Source: Adineta steineri (lineage: Eukaryota > Rotifera > Eurotatoria > Adinetida > Adinetidae). From it: a stretch of 64,000 nucleotides of DNA. Where the stretch lies: NCBI GenBank assembly GCA_905250115.1, contig CAJNOI010000052.1, positions 478,075-542,074 on the forward strand, read 5' to 3'. Made by a program: the position numbers and the translations under genes. Below the pieces are notes generated by a model. It was not told the DNA's origin. It saw nothing but the letters and a program-made list of their open reading frames with translations, and made no database searches. Positions 21,801 to 35,900 of the stretch are shown here, one piece after another. The stretch's first letter is position 1. Every line of letters starts with the position of its first letter.

Positions 21801-23971
21801 TTATGAAAAACTATAACTATAAAATTATGTTTTATTCATAGTTCCTGACATTCAAGAAGATTCTTCGAAAAAATCTCATCATAATCAATCAAATGTAACA
21901 AAACCATGTTATTTACATCTTTCACAAGAGCTTTTACAAAAGACAACTTTACGTAAAGTTTCTCATCCAGTTTCTCGTTCTTATTCAACGTATGGTTCAA
22001 TGTCACATTTAAATGAACATGATACTGAATCTACAACATTACGTGGAAAATTAGCAGGTTTTGATGAACAAGCTCTCGATGGTTTATCATCATCAGCAAC
22101 AACATCAATTATCATGGAAAATGAATATGAACATCGATCATCATCAAAAATTTATAATGATTATAAACGACGAGCATCATCAATAAATATTTCAAGAAAT
22201 AATACATTAAATAGTGCACATAGTCATTCTTCGTTAATACATCCAATGCATACACATATCGGTTTACGTTCATCAACATCATCATCATCAACAATTGATA
22301 AACCATCTGAATTAACTTTATCAAATAAACAAATGAATGTATGTGTTATTAATCAACTTAATGAACATTTATCAACACGTTTTCGTAAACAACAACAAGA
22401 AATATGTTCAAGAAAAACTACTAATACTATTCAAGAAGATACAGACGATCATCATACGTATACTCAGTCACTTGATGATATTACAAATACTACTCAAGTT
22501 AATCTATATGATGAACCCAATCATAATGAAATGATAAAAACAACACCAGTTAAATGTCCTGAAATATCAATATCTTCTATCCCTCCACCTCCTCCACCGT
22601 AAGTAGAAAAATTTCTTTGTTAATTTCATTTGTTCTACATAATGTTATTTAGTATAAATATACTCTTTCTTCTTAGAAGTAATCCTAAAAATAGCAGATT
22701 TTTGTTTGCTTACACACATTAAACGCTTGAGGATTTTTTGTATAATGAAATATGTCAGATTTAATCAACTAAATCATTTCCAACACGTCAGCATATTTAT
22801 AGAAAATAGTATGACCTACGTCATTAGTTTAATCGAATCAAATCTCTATGACCTACTTTAACTGAAAAGAATAATAGATATATATCGAAAGGATATTCAT
22901 AATTATTAAAATGATCCTATTTGAAACTAGATTACCTGTTGGTGGTTTTCGATCAATTTTACCTCAGATAAATCGTCCATCAAGTTCTCAACGAACATCA
23001 ATTATGACATTAGCACGTGAATCAAATGGTTTAGAACTTATTTCAAGTAATGGTACATCAACGACATCAAGTAAATTATCTGATACACAAATTCTTCGAG
23101 AAGTAAATTTTATAGTGAAAAAAATATATAATAAAATCTATTTCTTTTTTTAGTTACGTACAAATCCATTATTTACAAAAGCTAAACAATATCTTGAAAT
23201 TGAACCTGGTTCAAATGGTCGACGATCAGGACGTCGTTTAAATGAATCCATGTCTTATTTAAGACTAGATAAATGTTCAAAAGGTACAACATCGATTCCT
23301 TCAAATGATAATAATAATAATTCAACTATGGAAAGATTTCTAATGCGTCCAAATGAATTAAATACTGTTATTAATAATAATACACCTAAACGAACGAATT
23401 CAAGAACATATACAAAATCATTATTAGAAACACAACGTCGACAATCTGAACTTGAACTTATTTTTCAAGTAAATATTTTTTCTATTCATTTACAATATAA
23501 TTTAGAATATTTATGAAGACAATTAATAAAATGTCCTTACAAAATCTCTAAAGCATATAACACATTTTTATGATCTGTTTCATGTCTTTATTTTTGTCAC
23601 TGTGTTTCCAAACAAATAACAGATAATCTAGGAAGTGTAATGTTTACATAATATAATTAAAATAGACAATCTATTTTGTTTAAGATAATTGAGATTATGA
23701 CATCAATCTCTCATAAATATAATTACCTATAGGTAATAGAATATAATTCTAAAGACTTTATGTCAATTTACTCTTGAAAATAAATGTCTGACACTTAGTG
23801 AAGTAAATAGTTAATGATATTTATTTGTTCAAATGTCAGAATATTAGTTACATGGATTTTTTTCAGACAAAATACTTCTATCAATGATATTATGTATTCA
23901 AAACTATATAATATTTCATTTTCTTTTTGTTTTAGAAACGTGCACAACGAAGTGAACAAAATTTGACATAA
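18897..23971 (+). CDS. Large proline- and serine-rich protein of unknown function
   Basis: My exon model is 18897-19020, 19072-19126, 19727-19822, 20575-21608, 21842-22598, 22931-23102, 23154-23468 and 23936-23971, all with GT..AG introns and a consistent frame (about 862 aa). The third exon is the least certain. The N-terminus is basic (RKRYHRFLRLFQRKK). The middle is low-complexity, Ser/Thr-, Asp- and His-rich with short proline runs (PPTPPPLP; IPPPPPPLPVGG across a splice junction). The end is charged and probably helical (ETQRRQSELELIFQKRAQR). No catalytic domain or transmembrane segment is seen, so a disordered scaffold or cytoskeletal adaptor is possible, but I do not recognise the family. 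It converges on the GPCR, with 113 bp between the stop codons. An AG at 18882-18883 lies before the ATG. Confidence 0.6.
19127..19726 (+). other. Long intron with AG-rich and simple repeats
   Basis: Intron between proposed exons 2 and 3 of the proline-rich gene. It holds a (GA)n-rich run at about 19256-19282 and a (CTTT)n run at about 19447-19466. Short open frames on both strands are judged non-coding. Confidence 0.45.
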
Positions 23972-24084
23972 TAAATAATAATTATATATTATTTTTGTTT
24001 TTCTCATAATTTCAAATAAAATGCATTTAGATTTAATAAAAATCTTTTTTGTTTATCTATATGTATATATATATATATATATTA

Positions 24085-26699
24085 TCAAAGACATGTTACT
24101 CGTGATACGGCAACATCATGATAACTACAATAATCAACGAGAATATTAGTTTCAGGTTTATGATTGTTTTGTTTTTGTTGATTGAGATTTTTTCGAGAAT
24201 ATTTGGTTAGAAAACAAAGTTTTGATTGTTTATTATTTTGAATATTAATTAAAATAGTTGTTGGAATTGATGGTGATGATGGAATAGTCATTTGTTTAAT
24301 TTCTGATGATGAATCAAAATTTTCAGCTGATATAGCTGATGATGGTTGTGCTTGACGATAACGTAATAAATGTAAATTATGATATGACATCAACATATTT
24401 CTTAAACGTGTTGGAAAACATCGACATAAATATTTAATAAATGCTCGACGAAATTCACGTGAAGAATATGCATAAATTATTGGATTAACACTAATATAAA
24501 AAGTAAAATAAAATTGATGATTTTAATATTTTATCAAAAAAAATCATGTGTCTTTTTTACCTTGAATTAATATAACCAAACCAAGTAAATAATTGAAAGA
24601 CAAGATCATTTCCAACTAAAAATTGTTCTAATTTATTTAAAGATTTTTTTTCTTGAAGAAATAATTTAGCTATGGCAGTTAATGGAGTATAAACAAAAAA
24701 AGGTAACCAACATATAACGAATATTCCCATAACATAAGCAAGTGTTATTGTTGCTTTTTGTTCTTTTGAAAATTTTGTTAAACGTTTACCAAATGATTGA
24801 CGTGATTTATTTGAAAATATATGTTTTCGATTTATTGCCATTTGATGATTTTCAGTAATTGAACAACGTGATAAAGAATTCTCTGTTGCTGATGATTCAC
24901 GATCAGTTTGTAAACCATGATATTTTCCACGATGTATACGTAAACATACATCTGCTGGAACAGTTATTGTTGGTATATTTTCATCTTTTGATTGTTGTTT
25001 CTTTATTTTTGGTTTTATTGATGTTGCTACTTTAACACCAGTTTTAAATGCATGCAATTGTTTTATAGCTGCACGATAAATTCTTATATAAACAAATATC
25101 ATAACAAATAATGGGATATAAAATGATATTGATGAAGAAGTTAATATATAAAATATATCATCAGGAAAAAGACAACGATTTTTTTCATATTGACCAACAA
25201 CTAAACGCCAGTAGACTATGGCAGGAAATGAAATTAAGCCTAATAGAAAAACGTTGGGTTTTTTTTGTTATAAAAATATATTTGATATTTACCTGAACAT
25301 AACCAGACAGCAAGAAGCAGATAAGGCCATCGTTTAACAAAAAATGCTCGATGATAAGATATCGGATTTGTTATTGCTGAATATCGATCTAAAGCAATAA
25401 CACATAAATCCAATATTGATGCTGTACTTGCACAAATATCAAATGAATGCCAAAGTTCACAATAGATTCTACCGAATGGCCAATAATCACCATAAATAAG
25501 TTGGACAATAGCAAATGGCATAACAATCAAACCAACAAATAAATCAGCACATGCTAATGATGCCATATAATAATATGTAGCTACGAAATAAGAAAATAAA
25601 TGAAAATTAAATATATAGGGTAAGAACTTGCAAGGTCAAAGCATTGTAGTAAATTAAGATCAGACAAATAGGATATATTTCTTAAGGGTATTTAACTACA
25701 TTGAATATTTAATTGAAAATAATTGTAAGAAACTATATTAGGACTTTAGTATAATATAAATCTTAGTAGAAAAGAGAGATCATCATGACACCTTCATTCA
25801 TGTTAAAAACTAGACATTTCTTTCTATTCTATACACGAAGAATAACTTATTAAAATAATCAGATTATTTCCTATTATAAAAAAAATCTCATTTATCTTAT
25901 ATCAAATAAGATATTTATGTATTGTTGTGTAAAACAACTAACTATCAACCGCAATCATTACAAACATGAGTTCCATCAATTAGTAGTATAGACTAATATT
26001 TTATAAAAATCTAACACATTGTCACATGAGTGATAACAGCTGTCGATAATGATTAACGAAGTCTAATAAAAAAATTTGTTCTTTGAAATACAAAGTATCG
26101 ACCTCTTATCTAGAATGATATCAATCTTGAAGTATCATTGACTAAAACTATATGATTTCATTCATATATATTTAAACCACAAAAAAAACAATTACTTTAT
26201 GTCTATAATAGATCATGATGTTTAGTCCTAGATAAGTAATCATTCGAAATTTTGAAAAAAAAGAAAGAAGAATTAACTATTTTGATAAAACAGAGTAAAT
26301 AAACTTTTATGTCTTTAAAGAATAAGAGGAATGTAATGAGCTTAGACGGATGTGTTTTTCACTAATAATAATAACTCTGTAGTATATTCTAATAATTAAA
26401 GATGATTGAAACTATATTTTTCATTACTTAAAAAAATACTCTGTGACATTTTACTATTCTTTAAAGTTAATAATTATATATATATATATACCTGATTTTA
26501 AATATCGTTCTTGAATAACAGCATAAATAACAAGTATATTACCAAGAACGGTAATAATACAACAAAAACTCAATAAAATACTTAATAATAAATTTGTTAA
26601 ATCAATATTTTCATTTTTTTCTTCGGAAGAAATATTTAAAGAATTATTAAAAGTCTTATTTAATATATTATGTGGTGTTAAATTGGTAGCAATTTGCAT
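24085..26699 (-). CDS. Biogenic-amine G-protein-coupled receptor (D1-like dopamine/octopamine type)
   Basis: Four exons on the minus strand (26492-26699, 25293-25580, 24561-25239, 24085-24490) give about 526 aa. The N-terminus has several N-glycosylation sites (NKTFNNSLNIS). Seven membrane helices are visible. Class A landmarks are GNILVIYA in TM1, SLACADLFVG in TM2, Asp in FDICASTASILDLC plus ALDRY in TM3, TSSSISFY serines in TM5, CWLPFF in TM6 and NSSVNPIIYAYSS in TM7. The TM3 aspartate and TM5 serines indicate a catecholamine-type ligand. The long basic third intracellular loop (over 100 aa) suits Gs or Gq coupling. FDICASTASI resembles D1-like dopamine receptors most, but octopamine or other monoamine receptors are not excluded. 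The first intron (911 nt) is unusually long for the window. Confidence 0.87.
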
Positions 26700-29600
26700 T
26701 GGATATATTAAATAAATAACGAAATAGAAAAAAGATCATCATAATGTCTATGAATGTAATTGTCGTCGTCGTCGTTGTCGTTGATGTTGTTCTTCAAACA
26801 TATATATATATATAAGATAAATATCTAAAATATAGAAAAAAAGGAGCAAGAAAAGAAAATGTTTTCATCAATGCATGATATAATCCGGATACGAATAAGA
26901 TGGTATATGTAATAGAATAGAAAAGATTAACAATTTTTTTTGTCACACATATAGTAACATGAAATTGATTACAATATAAGATCAAATTATAATATGAATG
27001 TTTATTCTATAATATCGATTATAAAAAACTTGTTGTTTTTCTCAATGATAATGATCTGTCTTTTTGATATAAATAACTATATATGAATACAGGTGCTTGA
27101 CAATTAGTATCTGTTTATTGTCAGCATACATACTGAAACTACATTAAAAATATTTTCTTTACTAGACAAATGTCGCATGAAAAGAAAAAGAATATAAAGA
27201 TATTTTTGAACTATTATATGAAGAGATTTCAAGGGTTATTTTATTAATGAAACAAAAGTTAATGTTATTAGATAAAATCAGAATAGAATAGTTATCTATC
27301 ATCGCACAACTCATGTCTTGTTTTTTCTTCTTCGTCTTATAATACCTCTTTTTGTTCTGTTAACTATCGATGATTACCAGCTGTTTCATCCATCATATAC
27401 TGATATGATCTATATAAATATTCCTTCAAATCGAATGACTATATTTAATCTATATAATTCGTAGAGAATGTCAAGATGCACTAAACTAGTAATACAAAAA
27501 AAAACCAAAATTTAATTATGTCTTTGTCGTGTTCAATAATATAATAAATTTCTAACTAAAAATAGAGAGCTAGTTTCCTTTTTTCCCTCGTTTCTTTTTT
27601 TAATAATAGAAGAATTTTGATTTTTTTTTGAAATGTTTGCTTTCATTTGTCAATTTTGTTTACAAAGAGAGTGTATTTCCAGTGTAAACATGATGACATA
27701 TAAATATTTATATAACTATGTATGCGTGAAAGAAAGTCAATTATTATTGTCATACATATACTTCAATCAAATGAGAATAATAATGATCTATCAACAATTT
27801 CTAACAAGTTTTCTTTCTTTTTTTCATTGATAACGAACAATAATAATGAAAATATTTGTATTGTTAATTAATAAGATTATATCAAAAGACTGATAGTCAA
27901 AATATTAGTTTACATATATTTCATTCTATACATATATCTAGGATAGCTCATATTCGTCTAACAATGAATTCTTTAATTTGACTTGAATATGCCAAATTCA
28001 GTTACATTTTCATTGTAGTTATAATCATATGATTGAATGACTTTTATTTTTTTTGAAAATAAGAGGAGTCGTGTATGTCATGGTAGTCTTAGTTTAGATA
28101 GAGAAAAAAAACAAAGGACTGGATTATTTTTGTCGCATATTCAAAAATATGCTGACCCATTGCTGTTTTTAATAGATAAGAACCTATTTTCTAATTCGGA
28201 TTAGTTAAAAACATCTATGTTGTTCGAAAAGACGACATATGAAAATTAAATCCAGGTAAAAATCTGATCCCTAAGAAAAGATTAGCATTAGTCATTGTTT
28301 CCGGATATTACAACTCTTAATAATTACACTGTTCCTGATTATCTTTGAGATGATTTATATGTCTCAAACATATTCCTATTCCGTGATAAGCTAGTAATTT
28401 TTATTATTATTCTAACCTACATTTATATTTACGACAAATGTACTCTATTTATTAGTCATATGAAAACAATTTTCTAAATTAACTGATTCTATACACAGTG
28501 CTATATTCACTTATCAAAAGAACGTGTGAAAACATTTCTTTCTTGCATTACTAATAATTTGATTACTATTCTCGATAGTTACATGATCGAGGTAATAATC
28601 GTTTAAACTCAAGACAACATTCTTTAGTGGCTTAATATAGAAAGTATGTGATTTTGTTGTTACCTGGTTTTCCTTTTTCTTCTAGTGTGAAATATTTGCA
28701 TCTGACATCCGATTTACTTTTATTAGTTTCATCTTATTCAACTAATATACACATAGTACAAAACGGAACATGCATTAAGAAATACCTTACTCCCCTTACT
28801 TATTATCGTCACTTATATCTAATTTTATCTTTTATAAAATGAATAGGTAAGATTTAAAAGAGAAAGACAAAAAAATAAGGAAATGATGTGTTCATACCAT
28901 TTTGAAATGTTTCTTGTACTGGATTTGCATGCAGTCATCCATTTTATAATATTAAAAAAATAATCCTTCATGTCATATAGATAAATTTCTAAATAGACTG
29001 AATTTAGTATATACTTTTAGTTATTTTGTTCTTATGGTTCGTTTCAAACAAAAATACCGGAAGAATAATTCATTTAAAAAGAAAAAAAAGAACAAAACTG
29101 CCATTGATAATAATAATAAAAAATTAATTTATTTTACTGCATATGAAATGTCAATCTTGATTAACCAACAACGACAATACTAGCCATGATGAGAAAAGCG
29201 GAAATATAGTCATGCACCTCAGTACATTATGTAGGTTGACGTAGACAAAGATTTCTTTTTCTATAATTAATGTAGTGACAAAGAGCACCACTTAAATTTT
29301 CTTCTTTCTCGCTCTTTGATTCTATATTTTCAGTAAATATTCTTTTCGGACATTTGGGGAAAAGAAGAAGAATTTGTATGTGTACTCAAACAAACACGAG
29401 AGAGAGAGAAAAAAGAAGAAGAAGAAAACTAATAGCAAATATCAGTAATAATCAATTAGTAGCTAGTTTGCAATTACTCTTCCAGAATAAACAAACATTA
29501 GTACATTTTTGAATTATTAAAGAAAAAAAAACACACTCTTATGTTCTGTCAATCAAAAGGGCAAAATAAACATAATACAGACTTTCGACTGATATGAAAA

Positions 29601-30545
29601 GAATTTTCTTCTTTTTTTGATAATTTAGTTTCAAGTATTTTAATGAAGAAGAAAAAGAAAATGTGATGTTTTTAAAAAATAAGAAATAGGCAGTCTAGAA
29701 ATCATAATTGAGTGAATTCTACTCAAAATGACGTCTATTGAATTATGATCACAAGGGGAATGAAATTGGTTGACGCTCATAATGGTTTTTATTAGATTAT
29801 TTAGACATTGAAAAAAAAAGGACAATAGATAGAACCATATAAAAACTATAACTCATTTCTTTAATAAACACATTGTTTACATAAATAGCGAAAAAACGTT
29901 GTACGAAATTTATTTACTTAAATATAAGTCTACTATATTCGATAAAATATAGTTAAACTTACTTGAATGGATATTTATTTAAATATATCTGTTAACAAGA
30001 TCAAAATCTTTCTTCAGATTCTAGAAATATAATGTTTCAGATCTATCTATTTTTAAAAAATATGGAAGTATTAATCGACAAATTTCCTTTATTATTATAT
30101 ATATTCAAATTAAATATATCTCATAGATTTAATGATGTACTAACGATCTAGGTCATAGAGCATGAAAGATACAAGTTTAACACATAAATCTGTCTCGTTC
30201 TAACAGCAAATGCAATAAAAGAGATTCATGACAAATATGGAGTATATCGTATTATGACAGTTATAGTCATAAATGGTGTTTGCATCTTGTTGTTTGTTCT
30301 TTATCTTTTATTTTTTTGGTCATTAGATCAATTATTCTTCTCTCTTTTTGTCATTATTTTTACTTTAACTATTGTTCATTAGTCATCTGTTATCAATAAA
30401 ATGTACCTAAAAACATTTTGTCCATATCAATGTCATCATATATCTTTTTTTTTCTTTGTTCAATTTAAACAAGCAATTTTTGTTTAGTGATAAGTAAAAT
30501 TTAATTCTTTTTTTTGTTATATTAAAAAAAAGGAAAGTTTTTTTT
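26700..30545. other. Gene-free interval
   Basis: About 3.8 kb without recognisable coding sequence. It includes the likely promoter of the minus-strand GPCR, CGTCGT-type simple sequence at about 26763-26783, several (TA)n runs and a GA-rich run at about 29397-29426. Open frames are short and Leu/Ile/Tyr-rich, as expected by chance in AT-rich DNA. Confidence 0.5.
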
Positions 30546-31157
30546 CTATGATGAATAATCACGAAAAAGAAAATTTTTCCATGAAGACCATCGCTCAGAA
30601 TTTTCGTATAAATAAACCATTGAACGCGTTAATGATGGTTGTAATGTTTCTCGATGACATTCATATAACCAAAGAACAACAGCCCAAACGAATGCTGCAA
30701 ACCATGGAAATATTGGTCGTTGAATTTTTGGTAACCATGAACGTTTTTGTGCATAACGTGCAAAACCAACAACAATTCGTGCAAGTAAATAAAGTATGAT
30801 TTGTTCATTAACACTATTATGTTCATTAAAAATAACATAACCAACAATAAATGCACAAATAAACGCACGCCATGGTTTTGATATACCAAAAACAGAAGCA
30901 ACTATTGTTCGAAGTGTTTTATAACAAAATACAAATAAACCTAAATGTTTTGCATGTAAATATGTCATACGAAGAATAAAACGTATTCTTTGTGGTAATG
31001 GTTCACGACGAAATAATATTGCTTGAACAACTGAATGAGCAAAACGTACTTTAGCTCCATAAACAATACCTTGTCTTAAACCTTTAATTGTTGCTAAGGT
31101 GGCATGATTTGATGGATCATTTAAAATACTATTTATAACATGTGGTATGATAGACAT
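30546..31157 (-). CDS. PXMP4: Peroxisomal membrane protein 4 (PMP24)
   Basis: Uninterrupted minus-strand frame. I place the start at the ATG at 31157, giving 203 aa against 212 in human PXMP4. This aligns MSIIPHVINSIL and ATIKGLRQGIVYGAKVR with the family N-terminus. A longer reading from 31235 adds 26 residues with no family counterpart. Conserved segments are TYLHAKHLGLFVFCYKTLR, the Asn-rich NEHNSVNEQI, ARIVVGFARYA and the C-terminal HRETLQPSLTRSMVYLYE. This is a Tim17/22-like peroxisomal integral membrane protein of unclear biochemical role. An acceptor-like AG lies upstream of the chosen start. The gene stands alone, with about 3.8 kb of empty DNA downstream. Confidence 0.92.
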   Translation of the reverse strand: MSIIPHVINSILNDPSNHATLATIKGLRQGIVYGAKVRFAHSVVQAILFRREPLPQRIRFILRMTYLHAKHLGLFVFCYKTLRTIVASVFGISKPWRAFICAFIVGYVIFNEHNSVNEQIILYLLARIVVGFARYAQKRSWLPKIQRPIFPWFAAFVWAVVLWLYECHRETLQPSLTRSMVYLYENSERWSSWKNFLFRDYSS

Positions 31158-32978
31158 GAGATTATTATGCTGAGTTTTATGATCAGATCTTAAGTGTTGG
31201 TTTTGTACGAATGCATATTTACCTTTTAAATACACATGTATTTGTTATATTTTGTTTTTCTTAACTTCCATCGAATTAAGTTAATAAATGGATAAGGAAA
31301 AGAACCAAACAATGCAATTAGAAATATTATATATAGATGCCTCTAGTTATCGCAAGATTTTGTTTGTTTTATTTGTGAGAGAAAGTGATCATCGTATAGT
31401 TTATACCTAAAAATTACTAATTTCAAGTGCTGCTATACAAGATATATATCAAGTTAAATATTCATCAAAATGATAGGCTGTTTTCATGTATTTTTTGCCA
31501 GATTGATCGAGTTTCAAATGATTTTAGCTCACATATGAAATATTCTCTCTCCATTAACGCCTGCTTTTTCCTGACATCCACAAGTTCTATTGAATGAACG
31601 GTTATACAGATTATTCCGTAGATATATGTCATATTGTAAAAAATATCGTTTTAATTATTGAAAGATAACCACAGTTTTCAATAAAATCAACTACCATCTA
31701 AGTTTAGTCTTTAAACTATACAAGTTAGCTTTACGAATCTGACTTTAAACAATCTAACATAAGATTAATACTTGGATCATCTCCTTTTTGAAAAATCTTG
31801 ACACATTTAACAATTTAAAATATATACTAATGTATCGAGTTTTATTAAATAAGTATGGCTTTGATTCAGAATTGATTTATGCTCAAGTGAACCTTCTTTT
31901 TGATTAAGCTATCTATTTCAAGATCATAATTCTAACAATAGATACTGTTCCATTTATGAACATGTTCTTATTTTTAATTAATTGAATAAGACTATCATTA
32001 TGATATATATACAATATAAATACCATGTTGTCTACACAGAAAGATAATAATTTTATCTTATATTAAAGGGTTTCTACACTTGTATAGATATATTTTTCGC
32101 AAACGTCTATGATCTTTTGTAAATAATAGTATCAAGTTTTTGTTTGATCTTTCTATTATTAGAAAAAGAGGGATATATTTAGTTTAAGTTCTAAAAATAA
32201 GAAACAATAATTATATGGATTATTTTAGATTTTTGTTCTATATCATGTACAAGTAGATCATTTTTTTTAATATCTTCGATGTGAATGTCCTCCTATTTTA
32301 TTTTCTTGTATTAGACTCATTTTTGCACATCTATTGTTATCAATCTTCTTTACAAGACTATTCGCAGTACCTTCACGATTTCGTTGAATTTGAATACGAT
32401 ATTTATCATCGTTTTTCATACTGCTCCATTGTCTCATTACATTGTGGGTCATCAAATGACACTTCTTATTTATAATGATTAAAAAACAATCAAATATGTA
32501 CCTAAGAATTGTTGAACAACATGTTTCATACTTCACGTGATAAGCAAGTAGCTTCATTCATAAAAAAATGATATCATTGAGACAAAAGGATATATACCAT
32601 CAAATCTTATAATGAGAAAACTTAATTTCAAATATAGGAGAAGTGCCAGTTGAGTGTTCCGCTTCTTATAGATAAGTGTCATAAAATGAACAAAAGAATA
32701 TATTCAAATACTAACATATTCGAAAAATGATCTATTATATATATATATTCGTATTTTTTAAAGTATATAAATTCTAATTAGAAGATTTTTATGTGCTTAT
32801 AGTGCAAGCTAAAAATAGAAATTTCTTTTTTTAAGAATTTATAACTCGCTTTAAAAACTGCATACAAATAAAAATTTCAATTCAAGCAAGAAACCCCTTC
32901 ATTTCGCATATATAAAACATGAACAGAGAAAAAAAATATCATCTGACTATTCAAACGATTTTTTCAAATCCTAGTTTT
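31158..32978. other. Non-coding interval between PXMP4 and the VWA3-like gene
   Basis: Probably holds the PXMP4 promoter near 31160-31300. The minus-strand frame at 32267-32557 (96 aa) has no recognisable content and is treated as chance. A (TA)n run lies at about 32735-32748. Confidence 0.45.
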
Positions 32979-35900
32979 TTATGAGTATGAACTTGTTGTT
33001 GTTGTTGTTTTATTATTAAACCATGCTTCTGACATAGGTACACGAGCTGGTCCAACAAGAACACTATCATCATGTTGTTGTTGTTGTTGTTGTTGTTGTC
33101 CTCCTCTATTTGTCGTTGTTTCTTTTGCTGAATCTTGTTGTTGATTGTAAAGTGAACGAAATGTAATCGCTTGTTTTAAATATAGTCTTGCTTTAACAAT
33201 TTCTTTTAATAAATATTTTAAATCATCACTATCAAGTTCTGGTAATAAACTATCATCAAGTTCTAAATCATATGTTTTATCTTGTTGTAAACGATGCATA
33301 AATAAATGTAAATCACGTGAATTATTTGTTGAACGATGATAACGTCCATTATTATCATGTGCTAAACTTTTTAAGAAATGATTTGCATCAACATCTTGAC
33401 AACAAAATGATATTGTATTTATTGATATACGTTTTGTATCAACTATATTTGAATCAATTGTATTCATTAAACGTACTTGTTCTAATAAATAACTTGTACT
33501 ATGATCAGGTTTACCATCACTTACATAATAAATACCATCAATTGGTTGTTTTGTATGATGAAAATCAAATGCAAATTTTAACACACGTTCACTACATGTA
33601 TTACCATTCGCTTTTAATGTACTTATCCATGCAATAGCTTCATGACAATTATCTTCAGTTGGTAGAACAAGATGTTCACGCCATAATTGATAATTATCAT
33701 TAAATTGAATAAAATTAAATTGAATTTGATTAGCAAAGATTTGTTCCCATACGAGTGTAACTAATTCTTTTTTTAAAAAATCTAAATATGGTTCCATAGA
33801 ACCACTTGTATCAACAAGTATAAGAATATTTCTATGTGTAATTGTTGAAAATGTTAAACGACTTCCATTTAATAACCATTGCATACGTTTAAAATAACGA
33901 CGTAAAACAGATTCACATCGTTGACGATAATCATCTAATTCTCGTGGACGTAATTGTAAATGACGAATACTACCTTTGATATTAATTGAAGGAAATACAG
34001 AACAATAACGAGCTGAAGATGTTGATTTTAAATTTGGAACAGTAATAGTATCATGACGACCTATAAAAGAAATGAATTTTTTTTACTCAATGTATCTTAA
34101 ATCCTAAAAATAGGGATATGCAGTATCAGTATACTGAACACCGATAATATTACACTGACGGTCAGTGCATCAGTGGTGATACCGGCACTGTTTGCACTTA
34201 GAGTACAGTGTACACCGACCTGGTGTTCACTGCATCAGTGATGATACCGACACTGTCTGAACTGGGACTACAGTGTGCACTGATATTGTGCTCACTAAAT
34301 TATAGATTTATATGGCATTCAACTTGACACGTAATTTAAACATATCGATGAACATAGTGTCAGTATACACCGTGCATCCTCAGTTCAAACAGTGTCGATG
34401 TCACCACTGATGCAGTGAACATCATATCGGTGTACACTGTACTCTCATTACAGACAGTGTCGGTACAATACTGACAGTTTTTCAGTGTTTTCACTGAAAC
34501 TGCACATCCATACCTAAAAAGTTAGTCATTGATTTTATACTTACATTCTGGTCCCGATACCATTTTATGAAGATCAAGTTTTAATCGAATAAGTGAATGT
34601 TTTCTTAACCATGCCTAAAAATTCCTTTTCAATTAATAATCGAATTACTAAATAATATATTTCTTACATGTGATGCTTCATTTTCATCTTCAGTTGGTAT
34701 AAGTAATACATTGCCAGGTGCATATTTTCTGACAGATTTTTTTCCTTTTGATGAATCATTTTTAAGAACTGATATTTTTGTATTATGTTGACCATCGATA
34801 TAGAAGGATTCTTGTTTAAGTGATGCTTCTCTAAAATAAATATAATAGAAAAAATATTAATGAAATAGAATTACTTCTTTTTTCTTGAACGTATTGAATC
34901 TTGATGAATTTTATCCTCAGGCCATTCAGGTATAAGATTTCTATTACTAGTTGTACTCGTTGGTCTCCAATGTTGATCATCTGTATTATTATTTGATTCA
35001 TTCATATGTTGTCTAGCAGCACTTAACAATGTTTGACGAACAACTAATGGTCCGGAAGTTTTTTCTGTATTTTCAATAGGTATAGGTTTTTTATTGGTAT
35101 TCACAGGTTCACGTACACGTCGTTTCGATTTAATTAATTCAACAAGATTTGCAGCTTGTTCAGAAAATTGGCAAGCTTTTTCAATTTCATTTTGTAATAA
35201 TTTAATATCATCACTTTCAATGATTCCTGTCTCACGAAACCATAAAAATCTTCCACCTGAATGTTTAGCTAATGAACGCATAAATTCGGCTGTTTTCGTT
35301 GCATTTGCCCATCGACCATTAACAGTCATTGATAGATTATTTTGTATACCATGTTCAGATAAATAATAATCATCAATATTAAATAATATTGTATGTAAAT
35401 ATATCGATCGACCAACATTACATTCTTCAACATATGCACAACATACATCAAGAGATTGATCTGGTATACCACTTGTTAATAAATAGATTCCTTCAGGATG
35501 TAAATGATGTTTACGTTCTTCTTCATTTTCATAAATAGTACGTAAAGCATGAAGAAGATTACGAGTACCACCACAACTTAATCGTAATACCTATAGGAAG
35601 AGAATTATATATTTTATTAGCATTTGTTAGGAACTTTTGAAAATGAAAAGAATTTAGACGAATAGAACTTTTCTGATTAAGAAGAATTTTCAGTCTACGA
35701 CGATTCTGCTCAGTTTATGACATACTAACAACTGTCGCATAAAATCAAATTCTTTGCTTTAAGAAACTGATGATTTTTCTTCTCATATAAATTCATTTGT
35801 ATCAATGAATAATTAAAAAATCCGACATGAACTCAAGTATGTTGTATTGTTGAATATGTCTTGAAATCCGGAAAAGAAAATATCCGAAAAATTTCTGATA

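Noticed and set aside
32267-32557. 96-aa minus-strand frame between PXMP4 and the VWA3-like gene
   Set aside because: No recognisable domain, and a shadow frame lies on the opposite strand; consistent with chance.
33317-33637. 106-aa plus-strand Tyr/Leu/Asn/His-rich frame
   Set aside because: Antisense shadow of the VWA3 last exon.
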